This document shows positions 28,104 through 36,880 of a stretch of DNA of 64,000 nt, one piece after another. The notes beneath the pieces were generated by a model, which was given only the letters and a program-made list of their open reading frames with translations, ran no database searches and was not told the DNA's origin. The translations under genes and the position numbers were made by a program. This DNA comes from Bacteroidota bacterium (GTDB lineage: Bacteria; Bacteroidota; Bacteroidia; AKYH767-A; 2013-40CM-41-45), in NCBI GenBank assembly GCA_003389385.1, contig QQVM01000021.1, positions 1-64,000 of the forward strand, read 5' to 3'. Every line of letters starts with the position of its first letter. Positions within the stretch are counted from its first letter, which is position 1.

Positions 28104-29345
28104 TCAACTTTGTTTTTCAGATCTTATAGCGGATGTTTCCATTGCTGATTCTTTCTTCCCGGGGTATTGCAGTAAGGCAAGTTCAAGACATTGCATCGCT
28201 TTACTGAGGGAATCCATATTCAATACGTAAGCAATGCGAACTTCATCAAGTCCGAGTTCGGGCTTGGAGTAAAATCCTGTTGCGGGAGCAAGCATGACAG
28301 TTTCATTTTCATGACTGAAGGATTCCAGCAGCCATTGGCAAAATTTGTCTGAATTGTCAATTGGCAGTCTGGCAATGCAATAGAATGCACCGCTTGGCTT
28401 TGGGCAGAATACGCCGTCCATCTTGTTCAAAGATTCGACAACAAAATTCCTTCGCCTGACATATTCTTCTTTTACGTTTACAAAATACTCGTCAGGAGTA
28501 TCAATGCCTGCTTCACCGGCAACCTGGCCAAAGGTGGGCGGCGAAAGCCTGGCTTGAGCAAACTTCAGGGCTACCGCCATGAGATCTTTATTGCGTGAAA
28601 TGATGGCACCGATTCTTGCTCCGCATGCACTGTAACGTTTACTGATGGAATCTAGCATAACCACATTTTGCTCTATTCCTTCAAGATGCATCACAGAATG
28701 ATACTCCTTGTTATCATAGCAGAATTCCCTGTACACTTCATCAGAAAAAAGCCATAAGTCATGCTTTAAAACCAATTTTCTCAGTTGCTCTAATTCATCT
28801 CGTGTATAGAGGTATCCGGTAGGATTACTGGGATTGCAAATCATGATTGCTTTAGTCGCCGGAGTGATCAGTTTCTCGAATTCGTTTACAGGCGGTAAGG
28901 CAAAACCTTCTTCTATTGTTGAGCGTATAGGAACGACCTTTACATTAGCCTGGGTAGAAAAGCCATTGTAATTAGCATAGAATGGTTCAGGAATAATGAT
29001 TTCATCTCCCGGATCAAGGCAGCTCATCATGGCAATTTCAATTGCTTCTGATCCGCCGGTTGTGACAATTATTTCTGAAAAGTCCAAACTGATCTTATAC
29101 TTATTATAATATTTCGTCAGCTTCTTTCTGTATGTTTCAATTCCGGCGGAATGGCTGTATTCAACAACTTTATCAGGATAGTTGTGAATCGCATCAAGCA
29201 TCACCTGAGGAGTTTCAATATCTGGTTGTCCTATGTTCAGATGATAAATGTGAACACCTCTCTTTTTGGCGCTTTCCGCAAAAGGAACGAGTTTCCTGAT
29301 CGGTGATGGCGGCATTTGCTTTCCTTTGACTGATGTTTTGGGCAT
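28104..29345 (-). CDS. Class I PLP-dependent aminotransferase (aspartate aminotransferase family)
   Basis: A 413-residue fold-type I aminotransferase, cytoplasmic. Key segments are HLNIGQPDIETP near the N-terminus, YSHSAGIETYR, ICNPSNPTGYLY (Asn contacting PLP), FSDEVYREF (Asp for the pyridine nitrogen and Tyr) and the PLP lysine in DSISKRYSACGARIG. The C-terminal arginine for the substrate carboxylate is likely in EVRIAYVLN. The sequence suits the AspC/alanine transaminase-like group, so aspartate, alanine or another amino acid may be the substrate. It is separated from the upstream DUF1573 genes by a terminator on the same strand, so it has its own promoter, which I did not find. Family certain, substrate uncertain. 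Confidence 0.88.
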   Translation of the reverse strand: MPKTSVKGKQMPPSPIRKLVPFAESAKKRGVHIYHLNIGQPDIETPQVMLDAIHNYPDKVVEYSHSAGIETYRKKLTKYYNKYKISLDFSEIIVTTGGSEAIEIAMMSCLDPGDEIIIPEPFYANYNGFSTQANVKVVPIRSTIEEGFALPPVNEFEKLITPATKAIMICNPSNPTGYLYTRDELEQLRKLVLKHDLWLFSDEVYREFCYDNKEYHSVMHLEGIEQNVVMLDSISKRYSACGARIGAIISRNKDLMAVALKFAQARLSPPTFGQVAGEAGIDTPDEYFVNVKEEYVRRRNFVVESLNKMDGVFCPKPSGAFYCIARLPIDNSDKFCQWLLESFSHENETVMLAPATGFYSKPELGLDEVRIAYVLNMDSLSKAMQCLELALLQYPGKKESAMETSAIRSEKQS

Positions 29346-29371
29346 ATTGAGGTTTTTTCAGTAATAGGGAT

Positions 29372-29404
29372 AAAAAAAAGCTCCCCTTGACGAGAGCTTA
29401 AAAA
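29372..29404 (-). terminator. Terminator of the DUF1573 operon
   Basis: On the minus strand, AAGCTC and GAGCTT form a stem, extended by a partial T-C/G-G match, followed by eight Ts. It lies between the last DUF1573 gene and the aminotransferase start. Confidence 0.78.
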
Positions 29405-29426
29405 TACAAAATAAACCTTAAAACCT

Positions 29427-29837
29427 TTACTGTCTTTGATTGTCCTGAGATGTAGTCGTTTCTATGTTTCCTTTCAGTCTCAATACTTTCGGACCACTTT
29501 TTGCGTTTGATATAATTGTAACTGTTTTATCCTGCATACCCAATTTTCCGGTTGAATTGAATTCAACATTCACGCTTCCCTTGCCTCCCTTAGGAATGGG
29601 CTCTTTTGACCAGCTGGGCACAGTGCAACCACATGTTCCTTTTGCGTCTGAAATTATAAGCGGTTCTTTCCCTGAATTGACGAATGTGAATGAGTATTCA
29701 ATTTTTTCTCCCTGCTTTATGGTTCCGAAATTGAACTCTTCAATGTCAAAACGAATATCAGCAGAATTCTTGTTATCCTGCGCATTGACAATTACAGAAA
29801 ACAAAATGAAAAAAATATAGGTGATAGCCTGTTTCAC
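29427..29837 (-). CDS. DUF1573 protein (third of three paralogues)
   Basis: A 136-residue exported protein with a signal peptide (to about residue 19). The DUF1573 domain has an immunoglobulin-like beta fold. Motifs are DIEEFNFGTIKQGEKIEYSF, NSGKEPLIISDAKGTCGCTV and PKGGKGSVNVEFNSTGK, with two cysteines in CGC. Function is unknown; the domain is abundant in Bacteroidetes and is thought to be periplasmic or surface-located. It is the last gene of a three-gene same-strand run with 18-19 base gaps, followed by a terminator. It ends soon after the domain, without a sorting signal. Confidence 0.88.
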   Translation of the reverse strand: MKQAITYIFFILFSVIVNAQDNKNSADIRFDIEEFNFGTIKQGEKIEYSFTFVNSGKEPLIISDAKGTCGCTVPSWSKEPIPKGGKGSVNVEFNSTGKLGMQDKTVTIISNAKSGPKVLRLKGNIETTTSQDNQRQ

Positions 29838-29855
29838 TTTATCTGAACCAATCAG

Positions 29856-30311
29856 TTATTTCAATTGAGTTTTACTGCTTTCAGACGGATCAGACGGCTT
29901 GTTGATTGTGCCTTTCATATGAAGCACCATCGGGTTCTGCTTCGCGTTTGAAGTGATGGTTACAGTCTTGTCTTGCAAACCCATTTTACCCGATGAGTTG
30001 AAAGTCACTTTAATCACTCCTGTTTGGCCTTTCATAATCGGTTCTTTCGGAAACAAAGGAACCGTGCATCCGCAAGTGCCTTCTGCTTTCGTTATGATCA
30101 ATGGCTCATTACCGGTATTAGTGAATTTAAACTCATGAGTAGTTGATTCACCCTGAATGATGGTGCCGAAATTGTGTTCTTCATTGTCGAATTTAAATTC
30201 GGCCTGATTTTTATTTTCATTGATTACTTCGCCAAGCACTTTTCTTTCCTGAGCCTTGACTACTGTGGCGCTGATTAACAGAAAGGCGAAGAGCAGTTTA
30301 AATAGTTTCAT
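29856..30311 (-). CDS. DUF1573 protein (second of three paralogues)
   Basis: A 151-residue exported protein with signal peptide (MKLFKLLFAFLLISATVVKA). The domain motifs NEEHNFGTIIQGESTTHEF, NTGNEPLIITKAEGTCGCTV and PIMKGQTGVIKVTFNSSGK are close to both neighbours, so the trio arose by tandem duplication. After the domain there is a polar tail (KPSDPSESSKTQLK) absent from the third copy. Function unknown. Confidence 0.88.
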   Translation of the reverse strand: MKLFKLLFAFLLISATVVKAQERKVLGEVINENKNQAEFKFDNEEHNFGTIIQGESTTHEFKFTNTGNEPLIITKAEGTCGCTVPLFPKEPIMKGQTGVIKVTFNSSGKMGLQDKTVTITSNAKQNPMVLHMKGTINKPSDPSESSKTQLK

Positions 30312-30330
30312 ATTTCTTAGGTGAATTTGA

Positions 30331-30810
30331 TTACTTTGAATTTTCCAGAGGAGAGCCAGAGCTGTTTTTCAAAGGCATAGCCTGCTCGGTTTTTTCTTCT
30401 GTCGCTTCCACAGTTCCTTTAATGGTCAGGATTTTTGTTTCTGTTTTAGCATTGGAATTGATGGTGATGGTTTTTGTAAAAGCACCAACTCTCTTGGTGT
30501 CATAATGAACCTTTATTATACCTGTCTGGTTTTTCATGATTGGCTCTTTTGGATAATCAGGAACCGTGCATCCGCAACTTGCCTTTGCAGCAGAAATAAT
30601 CAGAGGCTCATTCCCGGTATTCTTGAATTTAAAAACAGAATTACCATCTGCGCCCTGTTTAATTGTGCCATAATCATACACATCACTTTCAAAGGTGATT
30701 TCAGGTGCATTCGGATTGTCGGCAACTGGTTTGCTGTCCTGGGCTAGAAGACTGCTCAGCCCTGTAAAGGCAACAATCAGTGTCAGTGTTAGGATTTTGG
30801 AGATTTTCAT
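30331..30810 (-). CDS. DUF1573 protein (first of three paralogues)
   Basis: A 159-residue exported protein, first in the operon, with a signal peptide ending around SSLLAQ. The domain contains DVYDYGTIKQGADGNSVFKF, GNEPLIISAAKASCGCTV and IMKNQTGIIKVHYDTKRVG. It differs from the other two in the YDTKRVGAFTKT strand and carries a longer charged tail (EATEEKTEQAMPLKN). A -7-like box, TACTTTTG, precedes it on the minus strand. Function unknown. Confidence 0.88.
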   Translation of the reverse strand: MKISKILTLTLIVAFTGLSSLLAQDSKPVADNPNAPEITFESDVYDYGTIKQGADGNSVFKFKNTGNEPLIISAAKASCGCTVPDYPKEPIMKNQTGIIKVHYDTKRVGAFTKTITINSNAKTETKILTIKGTVEATEEKTEQAMPLKNSSGSPLENSK

Positions 30811-30871
30811 ATTATTTTATTGGTTTTTGGGTCAATTTAATGTTTTTTAGGATTTATTGAAATTTGTACTA

Positions 30872-30879
30872 CAAAAGTA
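30872..30879 (-). promoter_or_regulatory. Possible -7 box of the DUF1573 operon
   Basis: On the minus strand the sequence is TACTTTTG, an exact TAnnTTTG match, about 60 bases before the first start codon. No TTG is found at the expected distance upstream, so the promoter is incomplete. The remainder of 30811-31075 shows no gene. Confidence 0.4.
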
Positions 30880-31075
30880 ATAAAAAGCTATGAAGTCATT
30901 ATGAATATGACTTTCATGCTTTTATTAAATGCAAAGTATGGACATTGCAGGTGAAGATTCAATTAATTGTTGTAAGTGTACAGGGAAACATACATAAAAT
31001 GCAAACCGGATAACGAAAAGAATTCCGTCTGCAGTTTTCTTAATAGTTCTATACACTCATAAAGTTTACACTAAC

Positions 31076-32638
31076 TCAGGATCTGCTGCTCATCACAGCA
31101 AACGGGATGAGCATTTCTTCCAAAGAAATACCTCCATGCTGGAAAGTGTTTTTGTAGTACGTCACGTAATAATTGTAATTGTTCGGATATGCGAAGAACT
31201 TATCCTGTTTTGCAAATACAAAAGTCTGACTCAGGTTTTGCCGGGGAAGGAAAGCATCGACAGGATTTTTTATTTCAAAAACTTCCCTCTTGTCATAATT
31301 CATGTTTTTGCCCTGCTTATAACGCAAATTCGTATTAAGCGTGCGGTCTCCAACTATTTTACTCGGCTCCTTCACCCTGATGGTACCATGGTCTGTAGTG
31401 ATGATAATACGGCAATTTTTCTCGGCCATTCTTCGAATTGCCTCAAGAAGAGGAGAATGTTCAAACCATGATAATGTGATTGAACGATAGGCTGCTTCAT
31501 CTTCGGCTAGTTCCCGTATCATTTCCATTTCTGTGCGAGCATGAGATAGCATGTCAACAAAATTATAGACAATCACATTGAACTTGTTTTGCATGAGACG
31601 TGGAACATTTTCTACAAGCTCTTTTCCGTCGTTGTGATTAGTGATCTTTGTATAAGAAAACTTGTAATCCTTCCTGTGTCTTTGCAATGTGTCAGCCAGA
31701 AATGTTTCTTCATGCTGATTTTTTCCTCCCTCTTCTTCGTCATTCATCCAAAGTTTCGGAAATCTTGATTCTATTTCTGATGGCAAGAGCCCGGCGAAAA
31801 TAGCATTGCGCGCATACTGAGTGGCAGTTGGCAGGATGCTCAGATAAAGATCCTCCTCATTCAGTCTGAAAAGCTCGTTAAGAACAGGTTCTATTATCTT
31901 CCACTGATCATATCTCAGGTTGTCAATGAGAATCATAAAAACCGGATCAGAAGCTGAATCCACAGCAGGCAGGATTTTTCGCTTCATGAGTTGATTCGAA
32001 AGTACAGGCGTATCTGCTTTGTCAGAATCTTTAAGCCATTTCAGGTAGTTGTTCTCAATGAATTTTGAAAAGAGAAGATTGGCCTCGCTCTTCTGACTTG
32101 TCAGAATTTCATACATGCTTTCATCTTCTGACTTTTCCAATTCCAGTTCCCAGAAAACAAGACGCTTGTACACATTACGCCATTCCTCCCAGCTTAGCTT
32201 GTCGCTTAATGTCATACCCAGGTTCCTAAACTCCTGTTGGTATGCCGAAGTGGTCTTTTCACTTATAAGCCTTTTGTTTTCAAGATTCTTCTTTAAGGAT
32301 AATAGGATCTGATTTGGGTTTACGGGCTTGATTAGGTAATCGGCAATCTTGTTGCCTATCGCATCTTCCATTATGGACTCTTCCTCGCTCTTAGTAATCA
32401 TGATTACAGGTATGGAAGGTTTCAGGTTCTTTAGCCTGCTCAACGTTTCCAGACCTGAAAGTCCCGGCATGTTCTCATCAAGAAAGACAATGTCAAAATC
32501 CTGCTCTTTTATCTTATCCAGAACATCATTGCCATTCGTGACAGTAGTCACAGAATATCCTTTTTCCTGCAGGAAAAGCAAATGTGGTTTGAGCAAGTCA
32601 ATTTCATCATCGGCCCAAAGTATGTTGGCATTATCCAT
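31076..32638 (-). CDS. porX: T9SS response regulator PorX (receiver plus PglZ domain)
   Basis: Regulator of the type IX secretion system; in studied species it partners with the kinase PorY and an ECF sigma factor. The receiver domain (about 5-120) has ILWADDEIDLLKP, the phosphoacceptor Asp54 in IVFLDENMPG and the conserved Lys in YLIKPVNP. The C-terminal half (from about 235) is a PglZ-like alkaline-phosphatase-fold domain with MILIDNLRYDQWK, FNVIVYNFVDMLSHARTE and ITTDHGTIRV, which in PorX binds zinc and cleaves oligonucleotides. The frame is open to 32701, but the ATG at 32638 is chosen: MDNANILWADDE matches family starts, gives 520 residues and lies after a good -7 box. It is divergent from the HD phosphohydrolase. 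No porY is visible nearby. Confidence 0.94.
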   Translation of the reverse strand: MDNANILWADDEIDLLKPHLLFLQEKGYSVTTVTNGNDVLDKIKEQDFDIVFLDENMPGLSGLETLSRLKNLKPSIPVIMITKSEEESIMEDAIGNKIADYLIKPVNPNQILLSLKKNLENKRLISEKTTSAYQQEFRNLGMTLSDKLSWEEWRNVYKRLVFWELELEKSEDESMYEILTSQKSEANLLFSKFIENNYLKWLKDSDKADTPVLSNQLMKRKILPAVDSASDPVFMILIDNLRYDQWKIIEPVLNELFRLNEEDLYLSILPTATQYARNAIFAGLLPSEIESRFPKLWMNDEEEGGKNQHEETFLADTLQRHRKDYKFSYTKITNHNDGKELVENVPRLMQNKFNVIVYNFVDMLSHARTEMEMIRELAEDEAAYRSITLSWFEHSPLLEAIRRMAEKNCRIIITTDHGTIRVKEPSKIVGDRTLNTNLRYKQGKNMNYDKREVFEIKNPVDAFLPRQNLSQTFVFAKQDKFFAYPNNYNYYVTYYKNTFQHGGISLEEMLIPFAVMSSRS

Positions 32639-32673
32639 AAGGTCTGTGTCCTGTGTTTTTTTTGTATTTCCTT

Positions 32674-32681
32674 CAAAGGTA
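32674..32681 (-). promoter_or_regulatory. -7 box of the porX promoter
   Basis: On the minus strand TACCTTTG, an exact match, about 36 bases before the chosen porX ATG. Its position inside the extended reading frame argues against a start at 32701. The -33 region is weak. Confidence 0.5.
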
Positions 32682-32821
32682 GCAAAGTTGTTTCGAATCA
32701 TTTTAGAATAATTTTCTGTTTGAATACCTCAACGAGATCATATCTTAAATATTTAATGATTGCTCTCAGATTTCATTCAATCAAACTAATGCAGATATTT
32801 GCCGGAGAAATAAACTATATA

Positions 32822-34042
32822 ATGTTGATGCGTCAGAAAATAGTTAATGATCCAATTTACGGATTCATAACAATTCCATACGAGCTGGTCTTTCAGTTGA
32901 TTGAGCATCCTTACTTTCAGCGGCTGAGAAGAATCAGACAGCTTGGCATGACTCACCTGGTTTATCCCGGTGCGCATCATACTCGCTTTCATCATGCATT
33001 GGGAGCGATGCACCTGATGGGGGAAGCGATTAAAACCCTTCGTTCCAAGGGACACCAAGTGAGCGACGAAGAAGCTGAAGCTGTGACGGTGGCAATTCTT
33101 TTGCATGATATCGGACATGGTCCCTTTTCTCATGCTCTGGAAGACAGCATAGTTCAGGGTATCAGACATGAGGATGTAGGTTTACTCTTTATGGAAAAGC
33201 TCAACAAAGAAATGAATGGGCGTCTCAATCTGGCTATCATGATTTTTCAGAATCGTTACCACAAAAAATTTCTGCATCAGCTGGTGAGTAGTCAGTTAGA
33301 CATGGACAGAATGGACTATCTCAGCAGAGACAGTTTCTTCACGGGAGTGTCTGAAGGAGTGATAAGTCATGACAGGATTATCAAGATGCTTGAAGTTCAC
33401 GATGATCAACTGGCGGTGGAAGAGAAAGGGATTTATTCTATTGAAAAATTCATCGTTGCCCGCCGACTGATGTACTGGCAGGTTTATCTGCACAAAACTG
33501 TAGTCAGCGCCGAATGTCTGCTTATTAATATTCTTAAGAGGGCGAAAGAAGTGATAAAGAGTGATTCAGCGCTGTTCGCGACACCTGCACTGAACTTCTT
33601 TCTAAACAGGCGTGTGGACATTAACGAATTAAGATGTGATCCGAGTTTATTGGATCGTTTTGCCGAGCTCGACGATAGTGACATCACAACATCGGTGAAG
33701 ATCTGGGCTGCTGGAAAGGATGAAGTTCTCTCTGATTTATGCAGACGTATGATTAACCGCAGGCTTTTCAGAATCATCTTACAAAATACTCCTTTCATGG
33801 AAGAACAGATAGAAGCTTACCGGAATGAATTAAAACGAAAATTCGGATATGACGAAGCGCAATTGGACTACTTTTTCCTGAAAGGTAAAATCGTCAACAA
33901 TGCATACAATACCGGTTCAGATAAAATTAGCATTCTGCTTAAAAGCGGTAAAGTATGCGACATCACTGAAGCGGCAGACACACTTAACATCAAATCGCTA
34001 AGCGTTCCGGTTGAGAAGTATTATCTTGCTTTTCCGAAATGA
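32822..34042 (+). CDS. HD-domain phosphohydrolase (SAMHD1/dGTPase-like)
   Basis: A 406-residue cytosolic HD-superfamily protein. The N-terminus VNDPIYGFITIP and HPYFQRLRRIRQLG, TRFHHALGAMHLMG lead into the metal site, with the HD pair in ILLHDIGHGPFSHALE and the distal Asp in SSQLDMDRMDYLSRDSF. These are features of nucleotide triphosphohydrolases of the dGTPase/SAMHD1 group, but the true substrate is unknown. The frame extends upstream to 32582 across the porX promoter; the ATG at 32822 is chosen because the family normally begins a few residues before NDPIYGF. ATG 32828 is nearly as good. It is divergent from porX and followed by the lpx genes. Confidence 0.88.
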   Translation: MLMRQKIVNDPIYGFITIPYELVFQLIEHPYFQRLRRIRQLGMTHLVYPGAHHTRFHHALGAMHLMGEAIKTLRSKGHQVSDEEAEAVTVAILLHDIGHGPFSHALEDSIVQGIRHEDVGLLFMEKLNKEMNGRLNLAIMIFQNRYHKKFLHQLVSSQLDMDRMDYLSRDSFFTGVSEGVISHDRIIKMLEVHDDQLAVEEKGIYSIEKFIVARRLMYWQVYLHKTVVSAECLLINILKRAKEVIKSDSALFATPALNFFLNRRVDINELRCDPSLLDRFAELDDSDITTSVKIWAAGKDEVLSDLCRRMINRRLFRIILQNTPFMEEQIEAYRNELKRKFGYDEAQLDYFFLKGKIVNNAYNTGSDKISILLKSGKVCDITEAADTLNIKSLSVPVEKYYLAFPK

Positions 34043-34183
34043 ATTGAACCTGATTCGGGTCGGCATCTCTTCATCTTTTCCTCAGAATATTAAAACCATA
34101 TAATCATTTCACTTATAGTTGAAATTTTTATCTGCGATTTCAGTCAATATTCCTGAATTCTATGCGTTTGTGTGTCTCAAACC

Positions 34184-34215
34184 TTGACTGGAGTGGATAA
34201 AAAAGGTTAAATTCG
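34184..34215 (+). promoter_or_regulatory. Probable lpxD promoter
   Basis: TTG at 34184-34186, a 21-base spacer, then TAAATTCG at 34208-34215, which differs from TAnnTTTG at one base. Transcription would start just before the ATG at 34233. The GTG at 34215 overlaps the box, so it is unlikely to be a start codon. Confidence 0.5.
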
Positions 34216-34232
34216 TGCCACATTTTGAACAG

Positions 34233-35276
34233 ATGGAATTTACAGCAAAGCAAATCGGAGATCTCCTTGAAGGGACTGTGGAAGGAGACCCATCCGTAAA
34301 GGTCAATAGGCTAAGTAAAATCGAAGAAGGACGACTGGGTGACCTGACTTTCCTTGCTAATCCTAAGTATGAATCTTTTATTTACAGCACCAAAGCTTCT
34401 CTGGTGATAGTTGGCAAAGATTTCGTGCCTGAGAAGCCCGTAGAACCTACGATGATTCGGGTGAGCAATGCTTATGAGTCATTTGTCAGACTACTCGAAA
34501 TTTATAATACTATTCAAAAGGATAAAAAGGGCATAGAACAGCCTAGCTATATTGCACCTGATTCTAAATTGGGAAATGACTGCTATGTGGGGGCATTTGC
34601 TTACATAGGCCAGAATGCTAAGATTGGGAACAATGTAAAAATCTATCCGCAGGTTTATATCGGTGACAATGTTGTGGTAGGAAATAATACCACACTTTAT
34701 GCTGGTGCACGAATTTACAGTGACTGCATGATCGGATCAGACTGTACAATTCACACAGGTGTCGTAATTGGTGCAGATGGATTTGGTTTTACTCCTAACA
34801 GGGAGAATGAATACCAAAAGGTAGCACAAATAGGAAATGTAATAGTGGAAGATCATGTGGAAATAGGCGCTAACAGTACGATAGACAGGGCCACATTAGG
34901 GTCGACCATCATTCGTAAAGGAGTAAAGCTTGATAATCTTATTCAAATAGCCCATAATGTTGAAATCGGTGAAAATACGGTGATTGCCGCTCAGACTGGA
35001 ATAGCAGGATCCACCAAAATCGGTAGAGACTGCATGATAGGCGGACAAGTTGGCATAGTAGGTCACATCACTATAGCAGATAAGGTTAAAATTGCTGCCC
35101 AGTCAGGAATCGGATCAAGCATCATACAAGAAGGCGAAATTGTTCAGGGATCACCTGCATTCAATATCGGAGATTATAAACGGACATATGTGGTGTTCAG
35201 AAAACTTCCACAGCTCGAAAAGAGAATTAAAGAACTCGAGCAGTTGATCGCAGAACTGAAGCAAATTACCCCCTGA
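34233..35276 (+). CDS. lpxD: UDP-3-O-acylglucosamine N-acyltransferase
   Basis: Third step of lipid A synthesis: adds the N-linked hydroxyacyl chain to UDP-3-O-acyl-glucosamine, using acyl-ACP. It has 347 residues from the ATG at 34233 ([14 protein letters not shown]); an upstream GTG would add six residues but lies in the promoter. The N-terminal uridine-binding domain (about 1-105) has [10 protein letters not shown]. The hexapeptide repeats of the left-handed beta-helix follow (about 106-320), with the catalytic histidine region around [17 protein letters not shown] short C-terminal helix ([15 protein letters not shown]) closes it. Followed by lpxC/fabZ and lpxA. Confidence 0.96.
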   Translation: MEFTAKQIGDLLEGTVEGDPSVKVNRLSKIEEGRLGDLTFLANPKYESFIYSTKASLVIVGKDFVPEKPVEPTMIRVSNAYESFVRLLEIYNTIQKDKKGIEQPSYIAPDSKLGNDCYVGAFAYIGQNAKIGNNVKIYPQVYIGDNVVVGNNTTLYAGARIYSDCMIGSDCTIHTGVVIGADGFGFTPNRENEYQKVAQIGNVIVEDHVEIGANSTIDRATLGSTIIRKGVKLDNLIQIAHNVEIGENTVIAAQTGIAGSTKIGRDCMIGGQVGIVGHITIADKVKIAAQSGIGSSIIQEGEIVQGSPAFNIGDYKRTYVVFRKLPQLEKRIKELEQLIAELKQITP

Positions 35277-35328
35277 TTCACTTTATCGATTACCCACGCC
35301 TCAGGCTTTTCTTTTTCCCAATATTTTC

Positions 35329-35336
35329 TACTTTTG
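35329..35336 (+). promoter_or_regulatory. Possible -7 box before lpxC/fabZ
   Basis: TACTTTTG matches TAnnTTTG exactly, 45 bases before the ATG at 35381. No TTG lies at the right distance, so this is a partial match. It could allow lpxC/fabZ and lpxA to be expressed apart from lpxD. Confidence 0.35.
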
Positions 35337-35380
35337 GGAATCCGGAACTGAATAAGTCTTTCGGTTGAAAATTGTTTTAA

Positions 35381-36865
35381 ATGCCTGAAAATCAGACTTC
35401 TGAAATCGCTTCGGCAGCGAAATCACAATCCCCGGCTGCTGTTTCTGAATCCTCACCTGCTAACGGAATGGTTAGACAAACTACGGTGAAGCATGAAATC
35501 ACCATATCCGGGGTAGGCCTGCATACTGGTGTGTCAGTAAATCTCACCTTTAAACCGGCTCCAGAAAATACAGGCTACAGGTTTCGAAGAATTGATATGC
35601 CTGGCCAGCCAATTGTAGAGGCAGATGTGGACAATGTAAGCGACACAGACAGAGGCACTACAATTTCGAAAAACGGAGCGAAGGTGTCTACCATTGAACA
35701 TGTGCTGGCTGCACTCGCAGGAATGGAGATTGACAATGTGCTGATGGATATTGATGGTCCGGAAGTTCCGATTATGGATGGAAGTTCTAGGCCTTTCATT
35801 GAAGTGCTGGAAAAAGCCGGCATACAGGAACAGGATGAGGAAAGACATTATTATTATCTGAGCGAGAATATTACGTACGAAGATCCATCCAGAAAAACTG
35901 AAATGCTTGCAGTTCCAAGTGACGATTTCAGAATTACTGTGATGGTGGACTACAATTCGGATTTACTCGGAACCCAGCATGCGACTTTGTATAACATAGG
36001 GGAGTTCAAAAATGAAATCAGTGACTGCCGCACTTTTTGCTTTTTACATGAACTTGAAATGCTGCTTCAGCATAATCTTATCAAAGGGGGAGATGTGAAC
36101 AATGCGATAGTTGTGGTTGATAAGCCAGTGCCGCCGGAAAAGCTCGATTATCTGGCAAAAATTTTCCGCAAGGATAAAATTATTGCAGAACGCGGTTTTC
36201 TTAACAATGTGAAACTAAGGTTTCAGAACGAACCCGCACGACATAAACTTCTGGACATTGTTGGCGACCTTGCTCTGGTAGGTGCTCCGTTAAAAGGACA
36301 CATCCTTGCTGCAAGACCTGGCCATGTGGCTAACGTGGAATTTGCCAGGAAGATTAAAGAGCTTATGAAGCGGGATAAGTTCAGGGAAAAAGTTCCTTCC
36401 TATGATCCGAATCAAAAGCCTCTGATGGATGTCAACGGCATCATGAAATACTTACCGCACCGCTCTCCGTTTTTGTTTGTAGACAAAATTGTTGAGTTAA
36501 GTGATAGGCATGTAGTCGGAGTGAAATCGGTAACGATGAATGAGTGGTATTTTCCAGGACATTTTCCTGGTGCACCCGTGATGCCCGGAGTAATTCAGAT
36601 AGAAGCCATGGCACAGGTTGGAGGAATTTTAGTTCTGAATACTGTACCTGATCCGGAAAACTACCTGACATACTTTATGAAGATTGATAACACAAAATTC
36701 AGGGACATGGTGGTGCCAGGAGACACTATCATTTTTACTCTTGAACTGATCAGCCCGATAAGGAGAGGAATCTGCCACATGCGAGGCAAAGCATTTGTTG
36801 GAGACAAGGTTGTCATGGAGTCTGAAATGATGGCTCAGATTGTAAAGAAGGATAAGAAAAAATAA
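35381..36865 (+). CDS. lpxC/fabZ: Bifunctional LpxC deacetylase / FabZ dehydratase
   Basis: A fusion of the committed lipid A enzyme, UDP-3-O-acyl-GlcNAc deacetylase, with 3-hydroxyacyl-ACP dehydratase; the fusion is typical of Bacteroidetes. It has 494 residues. The LpxC part (about 35-330) shows ISGVGLHTG, the zinc ligand region STIEHVLAALAG, IMDGSSRPF, then RHKLLDIVGDLAL with a second histidine and aspartate, and AARPGHVANVEFA. The FabZ part (about 345-490) shows LPHRSPFLFVDKIVEL and the catalytic segment FPGHFPGAPVMPGVIQIEAM. The N-terminus has a low-complexity stretch of about 29 residues; the ATG at 35468 is an alternative start that would remove it. lpxA follows after 15 bases. Confidence 0.95.
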   Translation: MPENQTSEIASAAKSQSPAAVSESSPANGMVRQTTVKHEITISGVGLHTGVSVNLTFKPAPENTGYRFRRIDMPGQPIVEADVDNVSDTDRGTTISKNGAKVSTIEHVLAALAGMEIDNVLMDIDGPEVPIMDGSSRPFIEVLEKAGIQEQDEERHYYYLSENITYEDPSRKTEMLAVPSDDFRITVMVDYNSDLLGTQHATLYNIGEFKNEISDCRTFCFLHELEMLLQHNLIKGGDVNNAIVVVDKPVPPEKLDYLAKIFRKDKIIAERGFLNNVKLRFQNEPARHKLLDIVGDLALVGAPLKGHILAARPGHVANVEFARKIKELMKRDKFREKVPSYDPNQKPLMDVNGIMKYLPHRSPFLFVDKIVELSDRHVVGVKSVTMNEWYFPGHFPGAPVMPGVIQIEAMAQVGGILVLNTVPDPENYLTYFMKIDNTKFRDMVVPGDTIIFTLELISPIRRGICHMRGKAFVGDKVVMESEMMAQIVKKDKKK

Positions 36866-36880
36866 ATTCCAGAGTCACTT

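Noticed and set aside
31076-32638. PglZ domain as part of a BREX or Pgl phage-defence system
   Set aside because: The receiver domain in front and the family motifs make it PorX; no other BREX genes are present.
32582-32821. N-terminal extension of the HD phosphohydrolase
   Set aside because: It crosses the porX promoter and porX start codon; the family begins near ATG 32822.
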